The notes beneath the pieces were generated by a model. That model did not search any database, was not told the DNA's origin, and saw only the letters and a program-made list of their open reading frames with translations. The position numbers and the translations under genes are program-made. Of a stretch of DNA of 64,000 bases, positions 1 through 11,859 are shown piece after piece (position 1 is the first letter of the stretch; the number at the start of each line of letters is the position of its first letter). The DNA lies in contig NW_026943198.1 of the NCBI RefSeq assembly GCF_024139115.2, positions 1-64,000 on the forward strand, in the 5' to 3' direction. This DNA comes from Armigeres subalbatus. Its lineage: Eukaryota > Arthropoda > Insecta > Diptera > Culicidae.

Positions 1-1140
1 AACAGATGTCGAACTTGGTAGGGGAGCTCTATAAGATAGTTGATTGCAGGTTCTTGCCATTATTGGTACGAAACTGAAATATTCTTCGAGATTGTTTTAG
101 ATCCCAGATATTTCCAAATTTTTAAACGTCTCAATTGGGATTTTGCTTTTCAAAATACGTGTTTAGTACTATCCTATTTAATTATACCAATTAAATGTAT
201 CTTTACAGATGTGAATGATGACCTTAACAATTAGGTCGTCTTCAGTGTCTTGCACTTGACTCGACTATTTATTGAAATTTGTTTCCCCCAAAACTGTACC
301 CACTTGAGATTCAACTAACTCTCAATAAACCATCAAATCTAGGAACTTGTCCATGTGTGCCTTAGAAAACAGCGAATGTGATCGAATCGATTTGCGGCGG
401 CAAATCCTTCAGAGAAATATGATTCACGGAACGGGGAATACATAATTTATGGGAATTATGAGGTCGCATGGCAAGCACTCGGATTATTATGAGCCGGCAG
501 GTAGCGGTTGATGGAGCAGTTGAAGCGAGAAAGTCGAACGAAATCTGCTCGCAAATTACACACTTGGAAATTCAAATTACAGTATCATGATGCGGCTCAT
601 GGTGGATTTCGGGTTCGGCTTACCCGCGCTGCCGCACCGATATGGATGCGGCTGCGAAAGTTCTAAGATTAGGAGGAGAAAGTTTCCGTGAGGCGTACAT
701 CACCCTTGGAGGTTATCAACTTCGGGAAAAGTTTTCGTGTCGTCAAGTTCGTCTCGTGGGATAACAGTTTCCCGGCTGCGGAATGCCTTCAGCTCGCCTG
801 ACACGAATATTAACACATTTTCACGCCATTAAAATTCATCGGCTGGTTGTGGTTTGCTACCTCGATAATTGGGAGGCGTTAAAGAAAAGTTTATCGATTA
901 TAGAATTGCAAAAAAAAAAGAGGAAAATTAATATTTGTCGACTATTTGAATGCTCGAGGTTCATATGCACAACAGGAGAATGACTTAATTCAAAAAATGT
1001 ATTGGAGACAACCACAAGCTTTTCGTGGGAATCCATTGGTTTCGCAGCTCATCCTCCAGACCTGGGCTGGATCTATAACGGAGGGTAGGGGGAGGGGGGG
1101 CGATGGGGAGCGTGGTCCCGGGCTTCCACTTTTAGGGGCA
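1..1140. other. Unassigned AT-rich sequence
   Basis: No coding region can be supported here: the open frames are short, lack recognisable motifs and are not repeated elsewhere in the window. Positions 400-780 are more GC-balanced than the surroundings and could be single-copy. A G-rich run lies at about 1081-1115. No promoter, splice pair or RNA gene is recognised. Confidence 0.4.
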
Positions 1141-1149
1141 CAAATTTAC

Positions 1150-1990
1150 TGATTTTATCCAAATATTATTCAACCAATCTTTATAAAAATTGTAAGCTCT
1201 GTTTACAGATTCTAAATTTTTCTTAAAATGGAAAAAGTCGAAATAACAAATCTTTTATACGGTTACACCTACGTACATTGTGATGAAATCAGATATATGG
1301 AAGACACCAAGCCATGCAGAAGAAACGGTTAAGAATATTGTCAATAGAATATAAATGACATGCTGGCAACACTGCACTATGGTCCAGCATACAGCTTTAC
1401 GCGGAAATATGCATTTTACGTCGAAACTATATTTTTTTAGAAAAACTGTTCTACAAAATTGTTTGATTGTAAGCCCATCATTATGGTGCTACCAAAACAT
1501 AGGGTGGCCCATCATATAAAAAATCTTAGAAAATATTTTTTTATTTCTGGGAATACTGTCATGATATGTTTTACAAAGTTGTAGCGCAGCTTATTCCAAT
1601 AAATTTTGCTAAAAAAGCTTTTTCTGTAGCTCTTGAGTTGGTTGATTTAGAGCAATTTTACCTAATTAGATTTGGATGTACCTCAAAAAACAGTGTTTTT
1701 GATCTACTTTTTTGTTTTAGATTTCTCAAAAAAGTCGTCTTCGGGTGAATTTTAGAGCCCAACAAAATGCAACTTTATTATGTCAAAAAATGGAGATATG
1801 TTATTTTTTTATCTCAAGTTTTACCAATTTTACTAAAATTATGTTTTTTCAAGTAAATTGCTATAACTCGACAATGGAAGAAGATATAGACGATATTCTT
1901 ATAGCAAAACACGCGAAAAGCCCCAAAAGTCTTCAGAAGGTGACATTCGTGATAAATGAAAAAAACAAAAATCTATAGCCTTAACACTTT
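1150..1990 (+). repeat. Dispersed repeat A, copy 1
   Basis: Segments at 1375-1480 and 1590-1760 reappear in reverse complement near 14018-14395 and 12160-12235. Shared landmarks include the ACTATGGTCCAG motif near 1377, the AGAGCAATTTTACCTAATTAG stretch near 1650-1670 (first 20 bases compared) and the GTCGTCTTCGGGTGA motif near 1733. The internal order is the same in both copies. No ORF with meaning is present. The family is not recognised; it may be a non-autonomous DNA transposon or an old retroelement UTR. Confidence 0.65.
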
Positions 1991-3123
1991 TTATAAGTTT
2001 TGTCATTATCACCGTATTGCAAGAATAACGAGAAAAGATGCAGTTTTGGCCTTGTTCAGGACGGCGCCCGTTCGTCTGAATAATTTCTCCCTGTGTACCT
2101 ACTGTCACCTGTGAGGAACGAACAAAAAACAACCGCACCGATGATTTCGTAGATCATTTCAGTCCACCCGATAGAGTACAAAACAGATAGCAAACGAGAC
2201 ACACGTAGCACACAAAGTTGAGACCGTCAATAACAGTGAGATAATTTTATAATTAATGTTTGATGGACAGGATTCACACATAAAAGGGACTAAATATGTA
2301 GGGGAAGTGGCCCCCCTTCCCCTAAGCTAAACACTCAATTTATTATCCTACTTATAACTAAATCATGCAAATTATGAACTAAATTCTAAAATTTCCTATT
2401 CATGCAAAATTGAACTTAAGAACTATGTTTGAACTTTATACTAATTGAAATCAATATATTGCAGCTAAAAGCAACTCCACAACCCAAAAACCCAGATTAA
2501 TCCAACTAGCGGTGATTATGCCTTTCTCGATCGTCATAAAATATATCGCGAAAAGTTAGAGAAGTCAGAACAGCAATTAATTAGGATAGATCTCATTGTT
2601 TCCATCATATCGTGTTTTATATTTATATGATGATTAAAGATAGAAAATGTACTTTTCAAGATTTTTACTCCTAGCGGCTTCTTGAAATGTAACAAAATAA
2701 GCGAATTACTATGTCTGGTTACCCTTCAATACCTTTTCCGAGCTAAATCTATCACATGTTGTGCATTGCATATGCATAAATCGAGTTTCAGACATAGTAA
2801 TTAATTTCCACTCCGGGTGGCTTAATACCCGAAACATAGGAAATTAACTTTGAATGAACCAAAATAAGCGAAATTTTCATTCTTTAAAAAAAAAATCCAG
2901 CCCTTTATACCGCTTTATACTGCTTCCCGCATCACGTTTATAGTTTGGGGGCCGTACACTTAAGATTTTTTCCATACAATAGATTTTTTATTTATATGGC
3001 GCGTAAGATATTGACAGAACCCCCCTCCCCTCTAATGACTACGTAACCTTGTTGTGCGAGCACTTGGCTGCTATAAAACAAATCCCATTCCATTTTATGC
3101 AAACCTCAGCTGGTGATTATTTT
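1991..3123. other. Unassigned AT-rich sequence with a small inverted repeat
   Basis: No gene is supported. One 14-bp perfect inverted repeat is visible: AATTACTATGTCTG at 2704-2717 and its reverse complement at 2789-2802. The short phrase AAAATAAGCGAA recurs near 2695 and 2863. This could be the core of a small foldback element, but no target-site duplication is evident. Confidence 0.35.
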
Positions 3124-3133
3124 ATTCATATAA

Positions 3134-3192
3134 TTTTATTTATTTATTATCAGACTAAGGCTGGAGTTGCCTGTGCTGCACATAAAAGTCTA
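3134..3192 (-). mobile_element. 59-bp 5'-truncated RTE retrotransposon tail with TSD
   Basis: The sequence is the reverse complement of the 3' end of the RTE copy at 29000-30788: CCTTAGTCTGATAATAAATA and the upstream GTGCAGCACAGG motif. It is bracketed by the 10-bp direct repeat ATTCATATAA at 3124-3133 and 3193-3202. Very short 5'-truncated copies are a known outcome of target-primed reverse transcription. The matching sequence plus the flanking duplication make the call strong despite the length. Confidence 0.8.
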
Positions 3193-3202
3193 ATTCATAT
3201 AA

Positions 3203-3856
3203 ACATTAATCAAATAGATATATTCGAATGTTCCAACTTCCAACAAAGTGGCCATTTCATTGCAATAACTTAATCTTTTCAAGCATTTCGACGAGAAATC
3301 TGTGATGCATTCAGCATACCTACTGAGTCTCTCAAACATTTTGATGAAGAATAATTAAATCACTAGAATGCTTAACCTGTTACACGTTGATCGCCTTACT
3401 GTTAAGAAGTGAAAATGCCCGAGTGGCATAAGACATGGGCTCTCACTCTGCGGACCTTAGTTCGATTCTTCTCCAGATCCAGTTTTTTTTTCATTTTCCA
3501 TTTCATTAATAATATGAACTTGAAAATTACAGTGCAAATTTAAGTTATCCTATAACTTTATGTTGTTTAACACGGAGGTCAATTTATTACATCTAATTAA
3601 ACGAAAATTTGCGGTTTCTCTTCGAACTGTGCTAGAAAGTTCGAGGACTCATTTAATATGTTGTATGGCTAGGCCAGGCTATGGATTCAATTTGAACCGT
3701 TTGTTTGAGAAACTATTATGTAACATTTTTGGCCAAAAATACGTAATCTGACAAAAAAAAAAAACAAAAAAAAATTGTTGTGGAACATTTGAAAAAAAAA
3801 TCGTTTGTTTGAGAAACTACATATGTACATGCACTTTGAAGAACAATCATGGAGTA
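3203..3856. other. Unassigned sequence with a tRNA-like stretch
   Basis: No protein gene is supported. At about 3409-3480 there is a tRNA-like phrase (GCCCGAGTGGCATAAGAC, then AGTTCGATTC resembling a B box), followed by a run of nine T. It does not fold cleanly by eye, so it is at best a decayed tRNA pseudogene or SINE head. The phrase GTTTGAGAAACTA occurs at about 3705 and 3808, and its reverse complement lies near 4213. Confidence 0.35.
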
Positions 3857-4051
3857 GGGACACGGCAGGTATTTTCGTCTGTTCGTCATAGTCTTGAAAA
3901 CCAATAAAAGAGACGCTTTTTTGTAAAACTCATACGTACCAAATCGTAAGCTCAGAAGAAACGTTCTGCTATAGTGGAGTTCTAGCAAATGTACGTTGCT
4001 TTCGTTGGTTTTAGCCCTTATGACGATGGACGGAAATACCTGCCGTATCCC
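3857..4051. mobile_element. TA-flanked MITE-like element
   Basis: The left end GGGACACGGCAGGTATTT and the reverse complement of the right end, GGGATACGGCAGGTATTT, match for about 35 bp with few differences. TA dinucleotides at 3855-3856 and 4052-4053 flank the element, consistent with a TA target duplication. The 195-bp body has no ORF, so it would be non-autonomous. TA targets are typical of Tc1/mariner-type transposases, but the family is not identified. Confidence 0.7.
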
Positions 4052-4053
4052 TA

Positions 4054-4637
4054 CTGCTTACAGTTTTCGCATTGGAAGTACGGCAGGGTTGTGAGATTTG
4101 CCAAAAACTGTTGATAGGTATGTATTGAAGAAATCGAAAGATTCGGTACCAATTTGTTCAAAAACAGTTTTATTTGTTTTCTCGAAATTGTGTAAAATGG
4201 ATATATGCAGTTTCTCAAACAAATTATTAATCTGCTTTCCTATTCTGAGGAAATCTGATTAAAAAAAACTGAGTGCCAATAAAAAATAACCCATTTTTCT
4301 ACTCAAATTTTTGATTAGCAGATTTCATTTATCACAAATCGTATGGATATCCCTCAACCTCTTAACTGTGAATAACCTATAAAACAAAATGTACGTTAAA
4401 ATTGATATGGAATGATGTCCGTTTTATTTTTGCGAACGAAATACCACAAGTCAGTGAAAAAGACGCTTGTTGCGATTTGGCTAAGCCCCGACCACATGTC
4501 GTTTAATTACCAATACTTTTTGCTGTATTTCTTTCAAAATGATTTATGCAAGGGGTAGACAAAATTCAGAAAAATATTCGCCCTGCCTTACGCCGTATGA
4601 ATAAAAATAATTCCATTGTTTAATCAGTGATATACTT
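4054..4637. other. Unassigned AT-rich sequence
   Basis: No coding, RNA or repeat assignment is possible. The stretch runs directly into the first unit of the 610-bp array. Confidence 0.35.
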
Positions 4638-7600
4638 AATAGTAGTTTGTGCAACTAGTTGCAAAAAGATGATTTTTTCAGCACGAGTTGTACGTTTATC
4701 CAACGAGGCTTGCCGAGTTGGATAAATACTACGAGTGCTGAAAAAATCGAGTTTTGCAACGAGTTGCACACGCTATTTTTTGCAATGACGAAAAATGGGC
4801 TTTAATATGATAAATCTATATCAAAATTTTACAATCGAATTTACTCCACATGATCATTCATGCCAATAAATTATGTTGCGGCAGAGAACAATAAGATTCC
4901 ATCTTATCGTGCCAAATTGCATAGCTTGAAAAGCTATGAAGCGATGGATGCAATTGCCTTTGGAAAATTGTGATGTTATGTCCAACAAACCATTTCATTT
5001 ATTACGAGACGCTTAGAGTACACTATTTAAACACTCACCCAAACTAATTCAGCTAAATGTAGTCATGTAACTACTGTCCCAATGTAGGTTTTTCATTATA
5101 GCACCCAAATGAGTGTTATAATGAATATTATGCAACCCATTTGAGTTGCATAATGGTCATTAAAGCACCCATTCTGTTGGTATGGAAAAGTAGGCCGTTT
5201 TATCACTCAAATGACAACTGTAAACCAGGTATTATGATCAGGAATTGCAAAATAGTAGTTTGTGCAACTAGTTGCAAAAAGATGATTTTTTCAGCACGAG
5301 TTGTACGTTTATCCAACGAGGCTTGCCGAGTTGGATAAATACTACGAGTGCTGAATAAATCGAGTTTTGCAACGAGTTGCACACGCTATTTTTTGCAATG
5401 ACGAAAAAATGGGCTTTAATATGATAAATCTATATCAAAATTTAACAATCGAATTTATTCCACATGATCATTCATGCCAATAAATTATGTTGCGGCAGAG
5501 AACAATAAGATTCCATCTTATCGTGCCAAATTGCATAGCTTGAAAAGCTATGAAGCGATGGATGCAATTCCCTTTGGAAAGTTGTGATGTTATGTCCAAC
5601 AAACCATTTAATTTATTACGAGACGCTTAGAGTACACTATTTAAACACTCACCCAAACTTATTCAGCTAAATGTAGTCATGTAACTACTGTCCCAATGTA
5701 GGTTTTTCATTATAGCACCCAAATGAGTGCTATAATGAATATTATGCAACCCATTTGAGTTGCATAATGGTCATTAAAGCACCCATTCTGTTGGTATGGA
5801 AAAGTAGGCCGTTTTATCACTCAAATGACAACTGTAAACCAGGTATTATGATCAGGAATTGCAAAATAGTAGTTTGTGCAACTAGTTGCAAAAAGATGAT
5901 TTTTTCAGCACGAGTTGTACGTTTATCCAACGAGGCTTGCCGAGTTGGATAAATACTACGAGTGCTGAAAAAATCGAGTTTTGCAACGAGTTGCACACGC
6001 TATTTTTTGCAATGACGAAAATGGGCTTTAATATGATAAATCTATATCAAAATTTTACAATCGAATTTACTCCACATGATCATTCATGCCAATAAATTAT
6101 GTTGCGGCAGAGAACAATAAGATTCCATCTTATCGTGCCAAATTGCATAGCTTGAAAAGCTATGAAGCGATGGATGCAATTGCCTTTGGAAAATTGTGAT
6201 GTTATGTCCAACAAACCATTTAATTTATTACGAGACGCTTAGAGTACACTATTTAAACACTCACCCAAACTTATTCAGCTAAATGTAGTCATGTAACTAC
6301 TGTCCCAATGTAGGTTTTTCATTATAGCACCCAAATGAGTGCTATAATGAATATTATGCAACCCATTTGAGTTGCATAATGGTCATTAAAGCACCCATTC
6401 TGTTGGTATGGAAAAGTAGGCCGTTTTATCACTCAAATGACAACTGTAAACCAGGTATTATGATCAGGAATTGCAAAAAAATATTTTTCAGCACGAGTTG
6501 TACGTTTATCCAACGAGGCTTGCCGAGTTGGATAAATACTACGAGTGCTGAAAAAATCGAGTTTTGCAACGAGTTGCACACGCTATTTTTTGCAATGACG
6601 AAAAATGGGCTTTAATATGATAAATCTATATCAAAATTTTACAATCGAATTTACTCCACATGATCATTCATGCCAATAAATTATGTTGCGGCAGAGAACA
6701 ATAAGATTCCATCTTATCGTGCCAAATTGCATAGCTTGAAAAGCTATGAAGCGATGGATGCAATTGCCTTTGGAAAATTGTGATGTTATGTCCAACAAAC
6801 CATTTCATTTATTACGAGACGCTTAGAGTACACTATTTAAACACTCACCCAAACTAATTCAGCTAAATGTAGTCATGTAACTACTGTCCCAATGTAGGTT
6901 TTTCATTATAGCACCCAAATGAGTGCTATAATGAATATTATGCAACCCATTTGAGTTGCATAATGGTCATTAAAGCACCCATTCTGTTGGTATGGAAAAG
7001 TAGGCCGTTTTATCACTCAAATGACAACTGTAAACCAGGTATTATGATCAGGAATTGCAAAATAGTAGTTTGTGCAACTAGTTGCAAAAAGATGATTTTT
7101 TCAGCACGAGTTGTACGTTTATCCAACGAGGCTTGCCGAGTTGGATAAATACTACGAGTGCTGAAAAAATCGAGTTTTGCAACGAGTTGCACACGCTATT
7201 TTTTGCAATGACGAAAAATGGGCTTTAATATGATAAATCTATATCAAAATTTTACAATCGAATTTACTCCACATGATCATTCATGCCAATAAATTATGTT
7301 GCGGTAGAGAACAACAAAATTCCATCTTATCGTGCAAAATTGCATAGCTTGAAAAGCTATGAAGCGATGGATGCAATTGCCTTTGGAAAATTGTGATGTT
7401 ATGTCCAACAAACCATTTAATTTATTACGAGACGCTTAGAGTACACTATTTAAACACTCACCCAAACTAATTCAGCTAAATGTAGTCATGTAACTACTGT
7501 CCCAATGTAGGTTTTTCATTATAGCACCCAAATGAGTGCTATAATGAATATTATGCAACCCATTTGAGTTGCATAATGGTCATTAAAGCACCCATTCTGT

Positions 7601-8380
7601 TGGTATGGAAAAGTAGGCCGTTTTATCACTCAAATGACAACTGTAAACCAGGTATTATGATCAGGAATTGCAAAATAGTAGTTTGTACAACTAGTTGAAA
7701 AGAGTTTTCAGCACGAGTTATACGTTTATCCAACGAGGCTTGCCGAGTTGGATAAATACTACGAGTGCTGAAAAAATCGAGTTTTGCAACGAGTTGAACA
7801 CGCTATTTTGCAATGACGAAAAATGGGCTTTAATATGATAAATCTATATCAAAATTTTACAATCGAATTTACTCCACATGATCATTCATGCCAATAAATT
7901 ATGTTGCGGTAGAGAACAACAAAATTCCATCTTATCGTGCAAAATTGCATAGCTTGAAAAGCTATGAAGCGATGGATGCAATTGCCTTTGGAAAATTGTG
8001 ATGTTATGTCCAACAAACCATTTAATTTATTACGAGACGCTTAGAGTACACTATTTAAACACTCACCCAAACTTATTCAGCTAAATGTAATCATGTAACT
8101 ACTGTCCCAATGTAGGTTTTTCATTATAGCACCCAAATGAGTGCTATAATGAATATTATGCAACCCATTTGAGTTGCATAATGGTCATTAAAGCACCCAT
8201 TCTGTTGGTATGGAAAAGTAGGCCGTTTTATCACTCAAATGACAACTGTAAACCAGGTATTATGATCAGGAATTGCAAAATAGTAGTTTGTGCAACTAGT
8301 TGCAAAAAGATGATTTTTTCAGCACGAGTTGTACGTTTATCCAACGAGGCTTGCCGAGTTGGATAAATACTACGAGTGCT
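4638..8380. repeat. Tandem array of ~610-bp foldback-rich units (6 full, 1 partial)
   Basis: Units begin at about 4638, 5251, 5865, 6477, 7061, 7674 and 8279, giving lengths near 613, 614, 612, 584, 613 and 605 bp. The fourth unit lacks about 30 bp of one foldback arm, and the last stops after ACTACGAGTGCT. Copies are nearly identical. Each unit opens with nested inverted repeats: GTGCAACTAGTTGCAAAA against TTTTGCAACGAGTTGCAC, CAGCAC against GTGCTG, and TTTATCCAAC against GTTGGATAAA. It then carries a CATAGCTT/AAGCTATG hairpin and two further hairpins. The small ORFs in the units are simply repeat-derived. The array may be a foldback transposon amplified in tandem. Confidence 0.92.
5708..5768. 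other. Paired hairpins with complementary loops (one example per 610-bp unit)
   Basis: Hairpin A at 5708-5737 has an 11-bp stem CATTATAGCAC/GTGCTATAATG and loop CCAAATGA. Hairpin B at 5741-5768 has a 10-bp stem ATTATGCAAC/GTTGCATAAT and loop CCATTTGA. The loops share complementary CAAATG and CATTTG, so a loop-loop contact is geometrically conceivable in single-stranded DNA or RNA. The pair recurs in every full unit; unit 1 (near 5094-5154) has one C-to-T change that leaves a G-T pair. A role is inference only. Confidence 0.7.
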
Positions 8381-9700
8381 TTTTATGACAATTTATGGAC
8401 TGGAAAATCATTCAAAAATGAAGATGGTACAAATATGCGATGTACAAATGCAATAAAGCAATTTTCAATATAATATCATAATTATTATGATTTGCTTTTT
8501 TGACAATTCCAAAAGACGAGTTCGAGAACGTTTTTGTGGTATGGTAGAGTATGCTGTGTGAGTTTTTCTCCTAATCTCCCACAGCATACGCTACCACTAA
8601 AACGTCCCCTATGCTGCTCAAGCACTTCGGCGCCAACAGCACTTTTTTGTGGTTCTTGTGACAACCGCCAGATGTCAAAATGATCTACCTATGTGTTTTC
8701 TTGCCCCATTGGTATTTACTTCTATCAGTGCTAAAAATAGAACAGAAGCTCGGCTTGCTGTACGGGTTGCGCACAATGCGATGCCTGATGCAAGATGGTT
8801 AAGCCGATCGATGCGCAGTGGCGGAAACTCGTACAAAACCTCAAGAAAGATTCGTTTTTTCGCGAAGCTCATATTAAGGTTCCAGGGGGAAAAGAAAATA
8901 CGGGGTAAGTGGGTACTATGGCTGCCGTTTAATCGGTGAACATTTTTAATGGTAACAATGTTCTAGAAAGATGAAGCAAAATTATCAACGAATTCGCCTG
9001 ACACAAAAAAAATTTGGAATCAAAACCATTTGCGGCACCATACTAATGTTATTGTTTAATCATGACTTTAAACTACCGGCAAAATCCATCACTTTTATTT
9101 TAATTCAATGGATTTCCAACAAAATAGTCGTTCCTTATTTCATCATTGATGTGGAAAGTGAATATTTTGAGCAATTAAATAATTGCGTGACATCGAAAAC
9201 GATTTAAAAGTTTTGATTAAAGCCAAAATCTGCAATTTTCACTTTCCCTTGATTTTAACATACATGGGGCAAGTGGGACATATTTGAACAACATTTTTGA
9301 TAGAGCCATTTTATCTGTTTTTAGATTGTTGTCTAGTAAAAAATAACTTCGACACTCATATATTATATGGATCTGAATCAAATGCAGTTAATATCGTTGG
9401 TTTAGTTGTTAAGAAGTAGTGTACAGTTGATTTACCAAATGTGTATTATACTTTCTGAAAATTATCTCCCTCATGTAAAAGAGCAATGGTAATAACTATG
9501 CAAAATTTTCCGTTTACAGTGCAAACAATCTACTTATTCTACAATAGATCAACAGGTTTTGTCTTGTGTTTTGTTTATTTTTAAACTTCGCATCAGATTA
9601 ACAGATTTTAAGATAAATTAGGTGCTTCGTCGACAATTGTCTTTCGCGCGTGACAGAGGTTTCCCGCACAGTTGACGTAAATAATCAACAAAATTTCGTG
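8381..9700. other. Unassigned sequence with one hairpin
   Basis: No gene is recognised. The 96-codon open frame at 8649-8939 has no familiar motif or repeat partner, and coding use is doubtful. An imperfect hairpin lies at about 8528-8607, with arms GTAGAGTATGCTGTG and CACAGCATACGCTAC extending outward to ACGTTTTTGTGG and its counterpart. Confidence 0.35.
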
Positions 9701-9702
9701 TA

Positions 9703-10601
9703 GGGTAAATGATATATTTTGGACATGTACATATTTTGGACAAGCCTGAGCTTCTTCGATCAATTTTAGATAATGTGTAGGAAAATGTTTATCAAAAGTA
9801 TGATCATTGCATACTTTTACCTCGACTCTAGCGGCTCCTGATGAGAATTCACAAATCAACTATTATTTATCTTTAAAATTATCTAAAATGTAAAGCTTTC
9901 TACCAAAGTGCCTGCTGGATGCCAGTATGCAGGAGAACATGCATTAAAAGACTCTTCGTAACATGCACCTGAAACACGTTTAAATTGGTTCAAACGGCAA
10001 TCTTGAGGTCCTGCGGCCAACGTTTGATTGTAATTGAGATACTAACATATTCCAATCGCTTAACATGAACTTGAGACGGATGAAAAAGGAGTGACCAAAA
10101 TGAAGTTATGTTTTTATGCATCAGACATTTATTGGTCACCCCATGTACAGTACATGGATGAACCATTAATTGCCATCTTTCAGGCTGTTTTCAATGATAT
10201 CGCTAAGATTGCAAAACAATGTTAATTTCTGGTTTAATCTATGTCAGTTAAGCAAATAAATGTATTTAAATGAATGTGGATACGTGTAGGTAAGTCATAC
10301 CATTGAGATCTGTAGGTGGCCATTTTTAAATTAGGAGAAAATGACTCTGTCCAAAATATATGCATTTTCCATGTCGAAATTATATATTTGATGTCCAAAA
10401 AGAAAATATTTCAGTTCGCAGTATATCACAGTTTACACCTAGTAAACGTAATTTACTCAACAATTGGGCAATGGAGACACAAGACTAATCATAGGTTATG
10501 TATTTGGATGAACCTAGTGGTTTTCAATTGTTTTATACTATTCAATCTCCATATATTTTCTAATGAATGTCCTGCGCTTGTCCAAGATACATCATTTACC
10601 C
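9703..10601. mobile_element. TA-flanked terminal-inverted-repeat element, about 0.9 kb
   Basis: The left end GGGTAAATGATATATTTTGG pairs with the reverse complement of the right end, GGGTAAATGATGTATCTTGG, each followed by ACA. TA lies on both sides (9701-9702 and 10602-10603). A related TCCAAAATATATGCATTTTC stretch sits inside near 10347. No transposase is encoded. A third copy of the end motif, CATTTACCCTACACGAT, is at about 11288-11304 and matches the left flank further outward (TCGTG), so the true right boundary could be there instead. Confidence 0.6.
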
Positions 10602-10603
10602 TA

Positions 10604-11391
10604 CCTAGTGACGAAAATAAAGTGTCATTCAGCTTAACATGTCGCACAGGAAGAACACCATTGTCGTTGATTTCAGTGTCCTCCCGAGACGGCATTCCTT
10701 CTTTCATGCGCTTTCGTACGGGAGAGCGTTGAACAAATCACGATGCATTTTGAAATTGCTGCATGAGTATGTGATATAGGGTATTTGTGTTTTTCTTAGC
10801 GCATGATAGCAATAAGACATGAGAAAAGTTATGTCTGACGGTTAGCATAAAAGACGGTTTTCAATTACTGAACGGATATCCTATCGTAAAACGGTCACCC
10901 CAAATTACTTATTTGTAATTTCCATAAGGCACCCGTACCTTGAGTGGAGGTAGTGGGTTCTTTTTGATATTTCCCATCATTATACACATATGTTTCCTTT
11001 CGTTAGTTGAAACGGTATGACGTAACTATGCTATCACACTAATATAATTTTTCATAACAAAATTGACTTCCTCACATCAATGGTGAAGCAACTTTTACCT
11101 CCATTAAAGCAACAATGTATCCATATAGGATACGAAGCGATTTTGAATAATTGGTTAGATGAAATAAATCTAATTTTAAATTCAATATTTTATCTATTAG
11201 TTAATGTAATGAAACTGTATATTTTAATCACCAACGATAAAAACAAATATTTTCTTTTCTCAATTCATTAATACTTCCAGTATAGGAACATTTACCCTAC
11301 ACGATAAACTCTAATGCTACATAGAGGCAATACACAATCTCCAATTCGATGATTCATATTTGTATGTATCTTTTCACATGTTAAGTATATT
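10604..11391. other. Unassigned AT-rich sequence
   Basis: No gene is supported. The only landmark is the extra copy of the terminal motif CATTTACCCTACACGAT at about 11288-11304, which may mark an outer end of the element beginning near 9697. Confidence 0.35.
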
Positions 11392-11462
11392 GATGGTGCT
11401 GTGGTATAGTAAGCGCTTTCCACCCCAGCGATCACGAGTTCGAATCCAAGGTAGGGCGTTTT
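11392..11462 (+). repeat. tRNA-derived (SINE head-like) sequence
   Basis: A box-like TGGTATAGTAAGCGC near 11402 is followed about 30 bp later by AGTTCGAATCC, close to the RNA polymerase III B box. The arms do not all pair, so this is not a credible functional tRNA. It is best read as a SINE head or tRNA pseudogene. Confidence 0.5.
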
Positions 11463-11469
11463 GCTTTTT

Positions 11470-11795
11470 TTCGCACGTGAAAACAGTTTTTTCACCATAA
11501 CTACGGAACGCAATGTCCGATGGATCTAATTTTCAATAGCAAACAATGGGATTGAATTCTACGTCGAATGGAACTTGTTGCAAATTGGATAATGCTAAGT
11601 ACCAAAAAGTGTGTCTCACATTTTTGTACACACACACACATACATACACACATACAGACATCACCTCAATTCGTCGAACTGAGTCGATTGGTATATAACA
11701 CTATGGGTCCCCGGGCCTTCTATCAAAAGTTCGGTTTTGGAGTGATCCTATAGCCTTTACGTATACTTTGTATACGAGAAAGGCAAAACGAGTTC
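11470..11795 (+). repeat. Dispersed mosquito-type repeat with a (CA)n stretch
   Basis: The phrases AATTTTCAATAGCAAACAAT, the (CA)n/(CATA) run at about 11628-11656 and the terminal TATACGAGAAAGGCAAAA form one module. Its first part recurs near 48530-48690 (ATTTTCAATAGGAAACAATA, then GTCGAATG). Similar modules are familiar to me from mosquito genomes, but the superfamily is not assigned. No protein is encoded. Confidence 0.55.
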
Positions 11796-11859
11796 GCTCT
11801 TTAGATTGTCCGAAACAATCATCACCTGTCACAACAGGCCTACAACTTACTTTTAAGAA

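Noticed and set aside
3409..3480. tRNA gene of class II type
   Set aside because: Arms do not pair consistently and the B box is imperfect; at most a pseudogene.
5141..8366. Repeated 65-codon ORF (MSCIMVIKAPILLVWKSR...) as a small gene family
   Set aside because: It is the same frame through each 610-bp satellite unit and spans the foldback; no start context, motif or codon-level conservation supports translation.
8649..8939. 96-codon hypothetical gene
   Set aside because: No motif, an opposing open frame of similar length, and no supporting context.
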